Notes under the pieces: model-generated | Databases searched by the model: none | What the model was told of the DNA's origin: nothing | What the model saw: only the letters and a program-made list of their open reading frames with translations | Shown: piece by piece, positions 10,921 through 24,100 of the stretch | Numbering within the stretch: the first letter of the stretch is position 1 | Layout: the number at the start of each line of letters is the position of its first letter | Origin: Euglena gracilis | Lineage: Eukaryota; Euglenida; Euglenophyceae; Euglenales | DNA: 64,000 nucleotides | Direction of reading: 5' to 3' | Assembly: GCA_039621445.1 (NCBI GenBank) | Contig: CP154955.1 | Span: forward strand, 29,705,471-29,769,470 | Translations under genes and position numbers: made by a program

Positions 10921-13900
10921 CCCGATCCCCGTGAGGAGGTCGAGCCCCTTGGGCTTCCAATACGCTTTCGCGCATCGGGATTCGGGCATTCCCGAGACAT
11001 GTGACCAGATTTGTTGCACAAAAAGCACAGTTTATCCGTGCCTTGGTCCGAAGAACGCTGATTCCGCGTTTTCGGTCCCGTGGTGGGTGATCTTGGTGAC
11101 ATGGGTGATTTTTGCAATGCATTAACCGCACCCGCAGGGATTCCCGCGGTGGGATGCGTTTGGAAAGCGGACTGTATTTGTCCTAAAACTTGTGTGAGCT
11201 TGAGTTGCTTTGACACATAATTCCAACGTTGGGCAAGAGTCATCTCATGCCCTGCCAACTCCTCGCGATGGATATCCTTCACGAGGGATGGTGTGAAATG
11301 CAACAAAACCGCATCGAATTGTTCGCGCATTTGCTTCTCGCTAAGTTCATCAACTTCGGAAGCAAGTGCTAACCATTTGGCATACCAAAGGTCAATGGAT
11401 TTCCATTTGCGATCCGATGGCGCGCTTTGTCGCCACTTCTTCTCCAGGGTAATCCTGGTAACCAAACTTGAATTGGTTGAAGCGTATTGCTCAACCAGGT
11501 CATCGAATGATACGCCATTACGTATCACCAAATTGCGTGCGCGTTCTCGCTCCTCCCTCGGTAGGCAATCGATGAATTCCATCTTGACTACCTCGGGATT
11601 CGGGTCTTGGGTGGGTCCTTTTAGTGCCCAATAGTACTCCCAATCCCGAAAAAATTGTCTCCATGTGGTTGGATCCCCGTCCCATTGAGGCTTCACCTTG
11701 TTCGCGATTGCGATGGTGCCCTTGAAGTCTCTCTGAGTAACCCGCTGACCCTCGGTGGTATTCCAGGGGTTTGGGTCAGGGTAATTCTTAACACCAAACG
11801 CGTTTCGCGGATTTTCCGCTCCATGTGTAACCCGTGCAGGATTTCCCGCACCAAGTGTAAGGTTGGCAGGATTTTCCTGCGGGAATTGCGAAAAATGTGG
11901 TGAAATCCTCTCAGTGGGGCGGGTTTCCCGCCGAAAACCCGATGGGTGGTCTGGCATTCCAGAACCCGTCGGTTGTTGGTATGATCGCGATTGCGACACA
12001 TGACCAATACCAGGTGTGGGGTGTTGGCTCATTCCTCGTACAAGGTTGGAATGTTGAATTTCTTGGTGGAGACTCGAATTTTCGAGTGGGGGGTCAATTT
12101 CCTCATCGGAAATGTTGTGCGAAGAGTGAGTTTGTGGTGTTGGCAAATGCAAAGGTGGTACAATTCGCGTTTTCGCGGGTGGTTGTACCAAATTCGCAGT
12201 GGATGTAGGGATTCCTACTCCAGAAATGGTAATTTGAGAACGCGATTCCGGGACATTTGGAATACCAACCGCAGCGCTTACCGCGGTGGATGGTGGCACA
12301 ACCGGTACCGGAGTGGACATTTTATCCAGACTCGCGGACAAGTCATGCACCGTTTCTTCCAAATGTTCCACCAACTGGAGTTGGCCGCAAATACGGTCAA
12401 CCTCAGTCTCCAAATGCCTAACGCGTTTGCGGTAACGGGAAAAATCTTCCAAGTGTGGCATCTTTTCAGAAACCAATTGTAATTCTTGGGCAAGATTTCC
12501 TTGGGACTCCTCCACATTCCGGAGTTGACCCGCAAGCGCTTTTACCGCATTTGAGACGGTTTGCAATTGGTGGAGTGACTTGGTGGGGGTTTCCACGGTG
12601 GTGCGCGAATTTTCCGCGGTTGGCTTTTCCAACAACGCAGAAATTCGTCCATCCAACCGAGAAACCTCATCTTGCATGGATCGGGCATTCCGATTCACGC
12701 TTTCCTCAATTTGGAGCAAACTTGTACAAAATGCTTGCAAGGTTTCCTTGTTGTCACCAAGCACTTTGTCATAAAATGAGCGAAATTCCGGTGACTCAGA
12801 TATCCGAGCACGCGAAATGGGGGGTAGTGAACGGATTTCCGTCACTGTGGTGGCCAACAAGGTGCAACGGGTTTGTAATTCCCCAATAGCGGCTTGAATA
12901 CCACTAATGTCGGGAATTCGCTTGGAAAGTGCAGAAACATGCTCCTGCAAACCGACAACGGTGGCGTTAATACCGCCGATGTCCGTTTGCATTTGTTGTT
13001 GCGTAAAATCCAACCGTTGTGCGCAATCCGCGATTTTCGCGTTCAAGGTGGTTAATCCATCCTGATTTGCGGCACAATGGCAGGATTTTTGCTCCAAGTG
13101 TGAAATTCGTTCCTCCAAAAACTGGATTTGCGAACGGGGAACAAAATTCTCTTGCACTTTTGCTTGAAATTGCTTCAAGTGCTCGATTTCCGAGCCAAGA
13201 TGCAAAATCCGTTGTTGAGCTTCTTGGAAAGAAGTGGTAAGTGCGGCAAAATGCTCAACCGCGACAAAGTTACCGATTTCCGGCATTTTGGGGGTGGCAT
13301 TTTGCGCTTGTAACTGCTGCTGCAATTGCAGTAACATGGTTGAACAGGATTCCAATTGGGCAAAAAGATGGCTCATACCATCCTGCACATGCAGAAACTT
13401 GGAATCATTCCGCGTTTCCGCTTCATGCAGCATTTCGCTGATTTGTTGGAAATTTTGTGGAAGTTGGATGCGCAAAATACTGTCAACACTTTCTCGAAAA
13501 TGCTGAAGGTCTTTCCCCGCATTTTCAAAATTGTGTTGGCAATATTTGCCGATTTCCTGCAAATAATTCCAGCAACATTCCAGTTTGGTGTTGACAACCC
13601 TTTGATTGTCCTCATCAAACTGCAAAACTTTGTTGAGCATGGTTGCGCATTCCGCAACGCATTGGTGGACATGCAAAATTTGCTTGCTAAGCGGGTGATC
13701 CGCTGGAAGTTGACCGAGAATTCGGAAAACATCACCGGGGGTGAGGTTATCCCTCAAATCTTCCTCATAGTCCTCCACAATAGAAACGGCACCAGAGATT
13801 TCCGGCACCACCAGACGCATATCTGGGTTCCATGGCAATGCAGGGAAAACCGCAGCTTCCGCGGGTAATCCCGGCAAAGCGTGAAATGGTGTGGGGGGTG

Positions 13901-14372
13901 GTAATTGAGGGGGGGGTTGGAAAAAACACGGTGTTTCCACCGAGTTGCACTCCAAAAGGCCCACCGGTGCTTCCACCGGGGATCTTTTGGGTGTGAACAG
14001 AGCAAAGGGCAAATACCCCTCACTTTGTTCATGGGTAACATGAGTAACCAAGTGTGGGGGTGCAAGGGGTTCATCCCCTCGCCGCATCAATGATGGGTGA
14101 ATCGGGATGGAGGAAGGCATTTTGCCACCTACATCCCGGACAATCAATGACAAAGATGATGAAGAGGGTTCATTACCCCCATGCAATGATAAAGGCGTTT
14201 CGCCTTTTGACAATGACAAATGAGTCAAATTGCCTTCTTCTTGCTTGGGGGGTCGGGAATTGGAACTTGTTTCATTCAAACCGTTCCAATCCCCGCAATC
14301 TTCATCACAATTGCTCAATGAACTCATCAACAAGTCATAATCAAATTTGGGGTTGGGGCTTGTGCTCTGCAT
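10863..14372 (-). pseudogene. gag: Element A gag main part: coiled coil, capsid-like region and first zinc knuckle
   Basis: Structural protein that packages element RNA. I start it at the ATG at 14,372 (MQSTSP), because the MQST start is shared with the other copies; an in-frame ATG also exists at 14,396. The order is a Ser/Pro-rich N-terminus, a long Gln/Leu/Glu heptad-rich coiled coil over roughly 600 residues, a Pro-rich spacer, a Gag capsid-like block (WDGDPTTW, FRDWEYYW, WYAKWLALA) and a zinc knuckle CFLCNKSGHMSREC near 11,030-10,990. At nearly 1,200 residues to this point it is much longer than a usual Ty3/Gypsy Gag. The frame ends in TAG at 10,863, past the point where the homologous frame continues elsewhere. 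Confidence 0.9.
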
Positions 14373-14738
14373 CTTTTGAGATGGGTAAAAAGGCAAAAAC
14401 CCAAAAATTCACACAAATAAGCAGAGAAACAGGGACCAGAAAGGTTGTATCGGCGATTACCGAACAGAGCCTTCTGAGACCTGTATCCTTGCTTAAAGGT
14501 TGGCTAGGGGCCAGGAACAGTACTTTCACCGTGTTTCACGGCTCAGTACGATCCTCACCACCAGTCAACCACAGAGTTTCTCTGTGTGGAACGTCTGTAT
14601 AGGATCGTTGCCTAAATCTGCTACCAAGTGTATTACCTGGTAGCCTTTCTTTCTGTAGGATCTTTGACCTATTCTGCTACCAAGTGTATTACCTGGTAGC
14701 CTTTCTTTCTGTAGGATCTTTGACCTATTCTGCTACCA
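14373..14738 (-). other. Element A leader with three primer-binding-site copies
   Basis: Immediately inside the LTR the minus strand reads TGGTAGCAG (14,738-14,730), complementary to the 3' end of eukaryotic initiator tRNA-Met (...CUGCUACCA). The same 9-mer recurs at 14,682-14,674 and 14,626-14,618, exactly 56 bp apart, as part of a tandem repeat. The rest is untranslated leader to the gag ATG. Initiator tRNA-Met priming is known in LTR retrotransposons; which copy is used is unknown. Confidence 0.8.
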
Positions 14739-15167
14739 AGTGTACGTCCAAAGCTTTCCCTTTTCCCCTTTTTGGAACTTTCTGTAAAAGCCTTTCGCTT
14801 TCGCCTTGGTGCGCAGCCTACTTATGGTAGGGAAAAGTCTTTGGAGTAACGAAAAGTGGTTTTCCCCTTTTCTTCCCAATTCCCCAAGAGGCAAAGCACA
14901 AAGCAAAGATTCAGAAGTTTTCTTCTGAGATCAAAGTTGATTGTTCTGAGGGTTTTTCCCTCTGACAAATCCAAAGGTGAAACTTGGAGATTGTGAGATT
15001 AAAGAATACCACCTGTGGGGGAAGGAGAGAAAAGTGCTGACGTGTCCAGGGGCAGATCCCAGAAGGGTCTGCCACGATCTTACCAGCTGTGGGTTTCCAC
15101 AGTGGTGCGACCGTCACAGAACCCACTCTGCAGATATCCTACAGAGCTGGGACGTGCCTGGTACACA
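14739..15167 (-). repeat. Element A 5' LTR
   Basis: On the minus strand it begins TGTGTACCAGG (15,167) and ends GGACGTACACT (14,739), directly followed by the PBS. About 429 bp. It shares conserved blocks with the LTRs of B, C and D (CCACAGGTGGTATTCT; a segment resembling CTTGTGCTCTGCCTCTT; a GCGAAAGCGA-like segment near the 3' end) but is clearly diverged from them. The right boundary joins a Sat1 unit. Confidence 0.85.
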
Positions 15168-18100
15168 GAAAAACATGCGGTTGTCAAAAAACTCACCAGA
15201 TATGGACAGTTTTGGTGGGGTGGAAGAGGGCCCCAAATGGCAGTACAACCAGTTCCCCTTACATAGGCGCACACGGGAAACTGTGATTTAGTCCCAAAAC
15301 TGGAAACCGATCGGGGGTTCCCGTTATGTTCCCCGGGATAGCCACTTTGCAGTGCTGGCCGGATTAGTGCCTACGGCTGTGAAAAACATGCGGTTGTCAA
15401 AAAACTCACCAGATATGGACAGTTTTGGTGGGTGGAAGAGGGCCCCAAATGGCAGTACAACCAGTTCCCCTTACATAGGCGCACAAGGGAAACTGTGATT
15501 TAGTCCCAAAACTGGAAACCGATCGGGGGGTTCCCGTTATGTTCCCCGGGATAGCCACTTTGCAGTGCTGGCCGGATTAGTGCCTACGGCTGTGAAAAAC
15601 ATGCGGTTGTCAAAAAACTCACCAGATATGGACAGTTTTGGTGGGGTGGAAGAGGGCCCCAAATGGCAGTACAACCAGTTCCCCTTACATAGGCGCACAA
15701 GGGAAACTGTGATTTAGTCCCAAAACTGGAAACCGATCGGGGGTTCGCGTTATGTTCCCCGGGATAGCCACTTTGCAGTGCTGGCCGGATTAGTGCCTAC
15801 GGGTGTGAAAAACATGCGGTTGTCAAAAACCTCACCAGATATGGACAGTTTTGGTGGGGTGGAAGAGGGCCCCAAATGGCAGTACAACCAGTTCCCCTTA
15901 CATAGGCGCACAGGGGAAACTGTGATTTAGTCCCAAAACAGGAAACCGATCGGGGGTTCCCGTTATGTTCCCCGGGATAGCCACTTTGCAGTGCTGGCCG
16001 GATTAGTGCCTCGGGTGTGAAAAACATGCGGTTGTCAAAAAACTCACCAGATATGGACAGTTTCGGTGGGGTGGAAGAGGGCCCCAAATGGCAGTACAAC
16101 CAGTTCCCCTTACATAGGCGCACAAGGGAAACTGTGATTTAGTCCCAAAACTGGAAACCGATCGGGGGTTCCCGTTATGTTCCCCGGGATAGCCACCTTG
16201 CAGTGCTGGCCGGATTAGTGCCTACGGGTGTGAAAAACATGCGGTTGTCAAAAAACTCACCAGATATGGACAGTTTTGGTGGGTTGGAAGAGGGCCCCAA
16301 ATGGCAGTACAACCAGTTCCCCTTACATAGGCGCACCAGGGAAACTGTGATTTAGTCCCAAAACTGGAAACCGATCGGGGGTTCCCGTTATGTTCCCCGG
16401 GATAGCCACCTTGCAGTGCTGGCCGGATTAGTGCCTACGGGTGTGAAAAACATGCGGTTGTCAAAAAACTCACCAGATATGGACAGTTTTGGTGGGGTGG
16501 AAGAGGGCCCCAAATGGCAGTACAACCAGTTGCCCTTACGTAGGCGCACACGGGAAACTGTGATTTAGTCCCAAAACTGGAAACCAATCGGGGGTTCCCG
16601 TTATGTTCCCCGGGATAGCCACTTTGCAGTGCTGGCCGGATTAGTGCCTACGGGTGTGAAAAACATGCGGTTGTCAAAAAACTCACCAGATATGGACAGT
16701 TTTGGTGGGGTGGAAGAGGGCCCCAAATGGCAGTACAACCAGTTCCCCTTACATAGGCGCACAAGGGAAACTGTGATTTAGTCCCAAAACTGGAAACCGA
16801 TCGGGGGGTTCCCGTTATGTTCCCCGGGATAGCCACTTTGCAGTGCTGGCCGGGTTAGTGCCTACGGCTGTGAAAAACATGCGGTTGTCAAAAAACTCAC
16901 CAGATATGGACAGTTTTGGTGGGGTGGAAGAGGGCCCCAAATGGCAGTACAACCAGTTCCCCTTACATAGGCGCACAAGGGAAACTGTGATTTAGTCCCA
17001 AAACTGGAAACCGATCGGGGGTTCGCGTTATGTTCCCCGGGATAGCCACTTTGCAGTGCTGGCCGGATTAGTGCCTACGGGTGTGAAAAACATGCGGTTG
17101 TCAAAAACCTCACCAGATATGGACAGTTTTGGTGGGGTGGAAGAGGGCCCCAAATGGCAGTACAACCAGTTCCCCTTACATAGGCGCACAGGGGAAACTG
17201 TGATTTAGTCCCAAAACAGGAAACCGATCGGGGGTTCCCGTTATGTTCCCCGGGATAGCCACTTTGCAGTGCTGGCCGGATTAGTGCCTCGGGTGTGAAA
17301 AACATGCGGTTGTCAAAAAACTCACCAGATATGGACAGTTTCGGTGGGGTGGAAGAGGGCCCCAAATGGCAGTACAACCAGTTCCCCTTACATAGGCGCA
17401 CAAGGGAAACTGTGATTTAGTCCCAAAACTGGAAACCGATCGGGGGTTCCCGTTATGTTCCCCGGGATAGCCACCTTGCAGTGCTGGCCGGATTAGTGCC
17501 TACGGGTGTGAAAAACATGCGGTTGTCAAAAAACTCACCAGATATGGACAGTTTTGGTGGGTTGGAAGAGGGCCCCAAATGGCAGTACAACCAGTTCCCC
17601 TTACATAGGCGCACCAGGGAAACTGTGATTTAGTCCCAAAACTGGAAACCGATCGGGGGTTCCCGTTATGTTCCCCGGGATAGCCACTTTGCAGTGCTGG
17701 CCGGATTAGTGCCTACGGGTGTGAAAAACATGCGGTTGTCAAAAAACTCACCAGATATGGACAGTTTTGGTGGGGTGGAAGAGGGCCCCAAATGGCAGTA
17801 CAACCAGTTCCCCTTACATAGGCGCACAAGGGAAACTGTGATTTAGTCCCAAAACTGGAAACCGATCGGGGGTTCCCGTTACGTTCCCCGGGATAGCCAC
17901 TTTGCAGTGCTGGCCGGATTAGTGCCTACGGGTGTGAAAAACATGCGGTTGTCAAAAAACTCACCAGATATGGACAGTTTTGGTGGGGTGGAAGAGGGCC
18001 CCAAATGGCAGTGCAACCAGTTCCCCTTACATAGGCGCACAAGGGAAACTGTGATTTAGTCCCAAAACTGGAAACCGATCGGGGGTTCCCGTTATGTTCC

Positions 18101-21100
18101 CCGGGATAGCCACTTTGCAGTGCTGGCCGGATTAGTGCCTACGGCTGTGAAAAACATGCGGTTGTCAAAAAACTCACCAGATATGGACAGTTTTGGTGGG
18201 GTGGAAGAGGGCCCCAAATGGCAGTACAACCAGTTCCCCTTACATAGGAGCACAGGGGAAACTGTGATTTAGTCCCAAAACTGGAAACCGATCGGGGGTT
18301 CGCGTTATGTTCCCCGGGATAGCCACTTTGCAGTGCTGGCCGGATTAGTGCCTACGGGTGTGAAAAACATGCGGTTGTCAAAAAACTCACCAGATATGGA
18401 CAGTTTTGGTGGGGTGGAAGAGGGCCCCAAATGGCAGTACAACCAGTTCCCCTTACATAGGCGCACAAGGGAAACTGTGATTTAGTCCCAAAACTGGAAA
18501 CCGATCGGGGGTTCCCGTTATGTTCCCCGGGATAGCCACTTTGCAGTGCTGGCCGGATTAGTGCCTACGGGTGTGAAAAACATGCGGTTGTCAAAAAACT
18601 CACCAGATATGGACAGTTTTGGTGGGGTGGAAGAGGGCCCCAAATGGCAGTACAACCAGTTCCCTGTACATAAGCGACAAAGGGAAACTGTGATTTAGTC
18701 CCAAAACTGGAAACCGATCGGGGGTTCCCGTTATGTTCCCCGGGATAGCCACTTTGCAGTGCTGGCCGGATTAGTGCCTACGGGTGTGAAAAACATGCGG
18801 TTGTCAAAAAACTCACCAGATATGGACAGTTTTGGTGGGGTGGAAGAGGGCCCCAAATGGCAGTACAACCAGTTCCCCTTACATAGGCGCACAAGGGAAA
18901 CTGTGATTTAGTCCCAAAACTGGAAACCGATCGGGGGTTCCCGTTATGTTCCCCGGGATAGCCACTTTGCAGTGCTGGCCGGATTAGTGCCTACGGGTGT
19001 GAAAAACATGCGGTTGTCAAAAAACTCACCAGATATGGACAGTTTTGGTGGGGTGGAAGAGGGCCCCAAATGGCAGTACAACCAGTTCCCCTTACATAGG
19101 CGCACAAGGGAAACTGTGATTTAGTCCCAAAACTGGAAACCGATCGGGGGTTCCCGTTATGTTCCCCGGGATAGCCACTTTGCAGTGCTGGCCGGATTAG
19201 TGCCTACGGGTGTGAAAAACATGCGGTTGTCAAAAAACTCACCAGATATGGACAGTTTTGGTGGGGTGGAAGAGGGCCCCAAATGGCAGTACAACCAGTT
19301 CCCCTTACATAGGCGCACAAGGGAAACTGTGATTTAGTCCCAAAACTGGAAACCGATCGGGGGTTCCCGTTATGTTCCCCGGGATAGCCACTTTGCAGTG
19401 CTGGCCGGATTAGTGCCTACGGGTGTAAAAAACATGCGGTTGTCAAAAAACTCACCAGATATGGACAGTTTTGGTGGGGTGGAAGAGGGCCCCAAATGGC
19501 AGTACAACCAGTTCCCCTTACATAGGCGCACAAGGGAAACTGTGATTTAGTCCCAAAACTGGAAACCGATCGGGGGTTCCCGTTATGTTCCCCGGGATAG
19601 CCACTTTGCAGTGCTGGCCGGATTAGTGCCTACGGGTGTGAAAAACATGCGGTTGTCAAAAAACTCACCAGATATGGACAGTTTTGGTGGGGTGGAAGAG
19701 GGCCCCAAATGGCAGTACAACCAGTTCCCCTTACATAGGCGCACAAGGGAAACTGTGATTTAGTCCCAAAACTGGAAACCGATCGGGGGTTCCCGTTATG
19801 TTCCCCGGGATAGCCACTTTGCAGTGCTGGCCGGATTAGTGCCTACGGGTGTGAAAAACATGCGGTTGTCAAAAAACTCACCAGATATGGACAGTTTTGG
19901 TGGGGTGGAAGAGGGCCCCAAATGGCAGTACAACCAGTTCCCCTTACATAGGCGCACAAGGGAAACTGTGATTTAGTCCCAAAACTGGAAACCGATCGGG
20001 GGTTCCCGTTATGTTCCCCGGGATAGCCACTTTGCAGTGCTGGCCGGATTAGTGCCTACGGGTGTGAAAAACATGCGGTTGTCAAAAAACTCACCAGATA
20101 TGGACAGTTTTGGTGGGGTGGAAGAGGGCCCCAAATGGCAGTACAACCAGTTCCCCTTACATAGGCGCACAAGGGAAACTGTGATTTAGTCCCAAAACTG
20201 GAAACCGATCGGGGGTTCCCGTTATGTTCCCCGGGATAGCCACTTTGCAGTGCTGGCCGGATTAGTGCCTACGGGTGTGAAAAACATGCGGTTGTCAAAA
20301 AACTCACCAGATATGGACAGTTTTGGTGGGGTGGAAGAGGGCCCCAAATGGCAGTACAACCAGTTCCCCTTACATAGGCGCACAAGGGAAACTGTGATTT
20401 AGTCCCAAAACTGGAAACCGATCGGGGGTTCCCGTTATGTTCCCCGGGATAGCCACTTTGCAGTGCTGGCCGGATTAGTGCCTACGGGTGTGAAAAACAT
20501 GCGGTTGTCAAAAAACTCACCAGATATGGACAGTTTTGGTGGGGTGGAAGAGGGCCCCAAATGGCAGTACAACCAGTTCCCCTTACATAGGCGCACAAGG
20601 GAAACTGTGATTTAGTCCCAAAACGGGAAACCGATCGGGGGTTCCCGTTATGTTCCCCGGGATAGCCACTTTGCAGTGCTGGCCGGATTAGTGCCTACGG
20701 GTGTGAAAAACATGCGGTTGTCAAAAACCTCACCAGATATGGACAGTTTTGGTGGGGTGGAAGAGGGCCCCAAATGGCAGTACAACCAGTTCCCCTTACA
20801 TAGGCGCACAAGGGAAACTGTGATTTAGTCCCAAAACTGGAAACCGATCGGGGGTTCCCGTTATGTTCCCCGGGATAGCCACTTTGCAGTGCTGGCCGGA
20901 TTAGTGCCTACGGGTGTGAAAAACATGCGGTTGTCAAAAAACTCACCAGATATGGACAGTTTTGGTGGGGTGGAAGAGGGCCCCAAATGGCAGTACAACC
21001 AGTTCCCCTTACATAGGCGCACAAGGGAAACTGTGATTTAGTCCCAAAACTGGAAACCGATCGGGGGTTCCCGTTATGTTCCCCGGGATAGCCACTTTGC

Positions 21101-24100
21101 AGTGCTGGCCGGATTAGTGCCTACGGGTGTGAAAAACATGCGGTTGTCAAAAAACTCACCAGATATGGACAGTTTTGGTGGGGTGGAAGAGGGCCCCAAA
21201 TGGCAGTACAACCAGTTCCCCTTACATAGGCGCACAAGGGAAACTGTGATTTAGTCCCAAAACTGGAAACCGATCGGGGGTTCCCGTTATGTTCCCCGGG
21301 ATAGCCACTTTGCAGTGCTGGCCGGATTAGTGCCTACGGGTGTGAAAAACATGCGGTTGTCAAAATCTCACCAGATATGGACAGTTTTGGTGGGGTGGAA
21401 GAGGGCCCCAAATGGCAGTACAACCAGTTCCCCTTACATAGGCGCACAAGGGAAACTGTGATTTAGTCCCAAAACTGGAAACCGATCGGGGGTTCCCGTT
21501 ATGTTCCCCGGGATAGCCACTTTGCAGTGCTGGCCGGATTAGTGCCTACGGGTGTGAAAAACATGCGGTTGTCAAAAAACTCACCAGATATGGACAGTTT
21601 TGGTGGGGTGGAAGAGGGCCCCAAATGGCAGTACAACCAGTTCCCCTTACATAGGCGCACAAGGGAAACTGTGATTTAGTCCCAAAACTGGAAACCGATC
21701 GGGGGTTCCCGTTATGTTCCCCGGGATAGCCACTTTGCAGTGCTGGCCGGATTAGTGCCTACGGGTGTGAAAAACATGCGGTTGTCAAAAAACTCACCAG
21801 ATATGGACAGTTTTGGTGGGGTGGAAGAGGGCCCCAAATGGCAGTACAACCAGTTCCCCTTACATAGGCGCACAAGGGAAACTGTGATTTAGTCCCAAAA
21901 CTGGAAACCGATCGGGGGTTCCCGTTATGTTCCCCGGGATAGCCACTTTGCAGTGCTGGCCGGATTAGTGCCTACGGGTGTGAAAAACATGCGGTTGTCA
22001 AAAAACTCACCAGATATGGACAGTTTTGGTGGGGTGGAAGAGGGCCCCAAATGGCAGTACAACCAGTTCCCCTTACATAGGCGCACAAGGGAAACTGTGA
22101 TTTAGTCCCAAAACTGGAAACCGATCGGGGGTTCCCGTTATGTTCCCCGGGATAGCCACTTTGCAGTGCTGGCCGGATTAGTGCCTACGGGTGTGAAAAA
22201 CATGCGGTTGTCAAAAAACTCACCAGATATGGACAGTTTTGGTGGGGTGGAAGAGGGCCCCAAATGGCAGTACAACCAGTTCCCCTTACATAGGCGCACA
22301 AGGGAAACTGTGATTTAGTCCCAAAACTGGAAACCGATCGGGGGTTCCCGTTATGTTCCCCGGGATAGCCACTTTGCAGTGCTGGCCGGATTAGTGCCTA
22401 CGGGTGTGAAAAACATGCGGTTGTCAAAAAACTCACCAGATATGGACAGTTTTGGTGGGGTGGAAGAGGGCCCCAAATGGCAGTACAACCAGTTCCCCTT
22501 ACATAGGCGCACAAGGGAAACTGTGATTTAGTCCCAAAACTGGAAACCGATCGGGGGTTCCCGTTATGTTCCCCGGGATAGCCACTTTGCAGTGCTGGCC
22601 GGATTAGTGCCTACGGGTGTGAAAAACATGCGGTTGTCAAAAAACTCACCAGATATGGACAGTTTTGGTGGGGTGGAAGAGGGCCCCAAATGGCAGTGCA
22701 ACCAGTTCCCCTTACATAGGCGCACAAGGGAAACTGTGATTTAGTCCCAAAACTGGAAACCGATCGGGTGTTCCCGTTGTGTTCCCCGGGATAGCCACTT
22801 TGCAGTGCTGGCCGGATTAGTGCCTACGGGTGTGAAAAACATGCGGTTGTCAAAAAACTCACCAGATATGGACAGTTTTGGTGGGGTGGAAGAGGGCCCC
22901 AAATGGCAGTACAACCAGTTCCCCTTACATAGGCGCACAAGGGAAACTGTGATTTAGTCCCAAAACTGGAAACCGATCGGGGGTTCCCGTTATGTTCCCC
23001 GGGATAGCCACTTTGCAGTGCTGGCCGGATTAGTGCCTACGGGTGTGAAAAACATGCGGTTGTCAAAAAACTCACCAGATATGGACAGTTTTGGTGGGGT
23101 GGAAGAGGGCCCCAAATGGCAGTACAACCAGTTCCCCTTAGTCCCAAAACTGGAAACCGATCGGGGGTTCCCGTTATGTTCCCCGGGATAGCCACTTTGC
23201 AGTGCTGGCCGGATTAGTGCCTACGGGTGTGAAAAACATGCGGTTGTCAAAAAACTCACCAGATATGGACAGTTTTGGTGGGGTGGAAGAGGGCCCCAAA
23301 TGGCAGTACAACCAGTTCCCCTTACATAGGCGCACAAGGGAAACTGTGATTTAGTCCCAAAACTGGAAACCGATCGGGGGTTCCCGTTATGTTCCCCGGG
23401 ATAGCCACTTTGCAGTGCTGGCCGGATTAGTGCCTACGGGTGTGAAAAACATGCGGTTGTCAAAAAACTCACCAGATATGGACAGTTTTGGTGGGGTGGA
23501 AGAGGGCCCCAAATGGCAGTACAACCAGTTCCCCTTACATAGGCGCACAAGGGAAACTGTGATTTAGTCCCAAAACTGGAAACCGATCGGGGGTTCCCGT
23601 TATGTTCCCCGGGATAGCCACTTTGCAGTGCTGGCCGGATTAGTGCCTACGGGTGTGAAAAACATGCGGTTGTCAAAAAACTCACCAGATATGGACAGTT
23701 TTGGTGGGGTGGAAGAGGGCCCCAAATGGCAGTACAACCAGTTCCCCTTACATAGGCGCACAAGGGAAACTGTGATTTAGTCCCAAAACTGGAAACCGAT
23801 CGGGGGTTCCCGTTATGTTCCCCGGGATAGCCACTTTGCAGTGCTGGCCGGATTAGTGCCTCGGGTGTGAAAAACATGCGGTTGTCAAAAAACTCACCAG
23901 ATATGGACAGTTTTGGTGGGGTGGAAGAGGGCCCCAAATGGCAGTACAACCAGTTCCCCTTACATAGGCGCACAAGGGAAACTGTGATTTAGTCCCAAAA
24001 CTGGAAACCGATCGGGGGTTCCCGTTATGTTCCCCGGGATAGCCACTTTGCAGTGCTGGCCGGATTAGTGCCTACGGGTGTGAAAAACATGCGGTTGTCA

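Larger units (their letters stand above)
1..15167 (-). mobile_element. Element A: Ty3/Gypsy chromovirus, autonomous type, decayed, 3' end beyond the left edge
   Basis: Read on the minus strand the order is 5' LTR (14,739-15,167), PBS copies, leader, gag, UAG readthrough site, protease, RT, RNase H, integrase and chromodomain. A further giant ORF follows, down to base 1. The 5' LTR abuts the first Sat1 unit at 15,168, so the element sits at or in that satellite. No 3' LTR appears before the window ends, so it is undecided whether ORF3 belongs to the element. Three reading-frame breaks (near 10,890, 9,694 and 5,557) show that this copy is not intact. The chromodomain and the PR-RT-RH-IN order define a chromovirus; that is family knowledge applied to motifs visible here. 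Confidence 0.9.
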
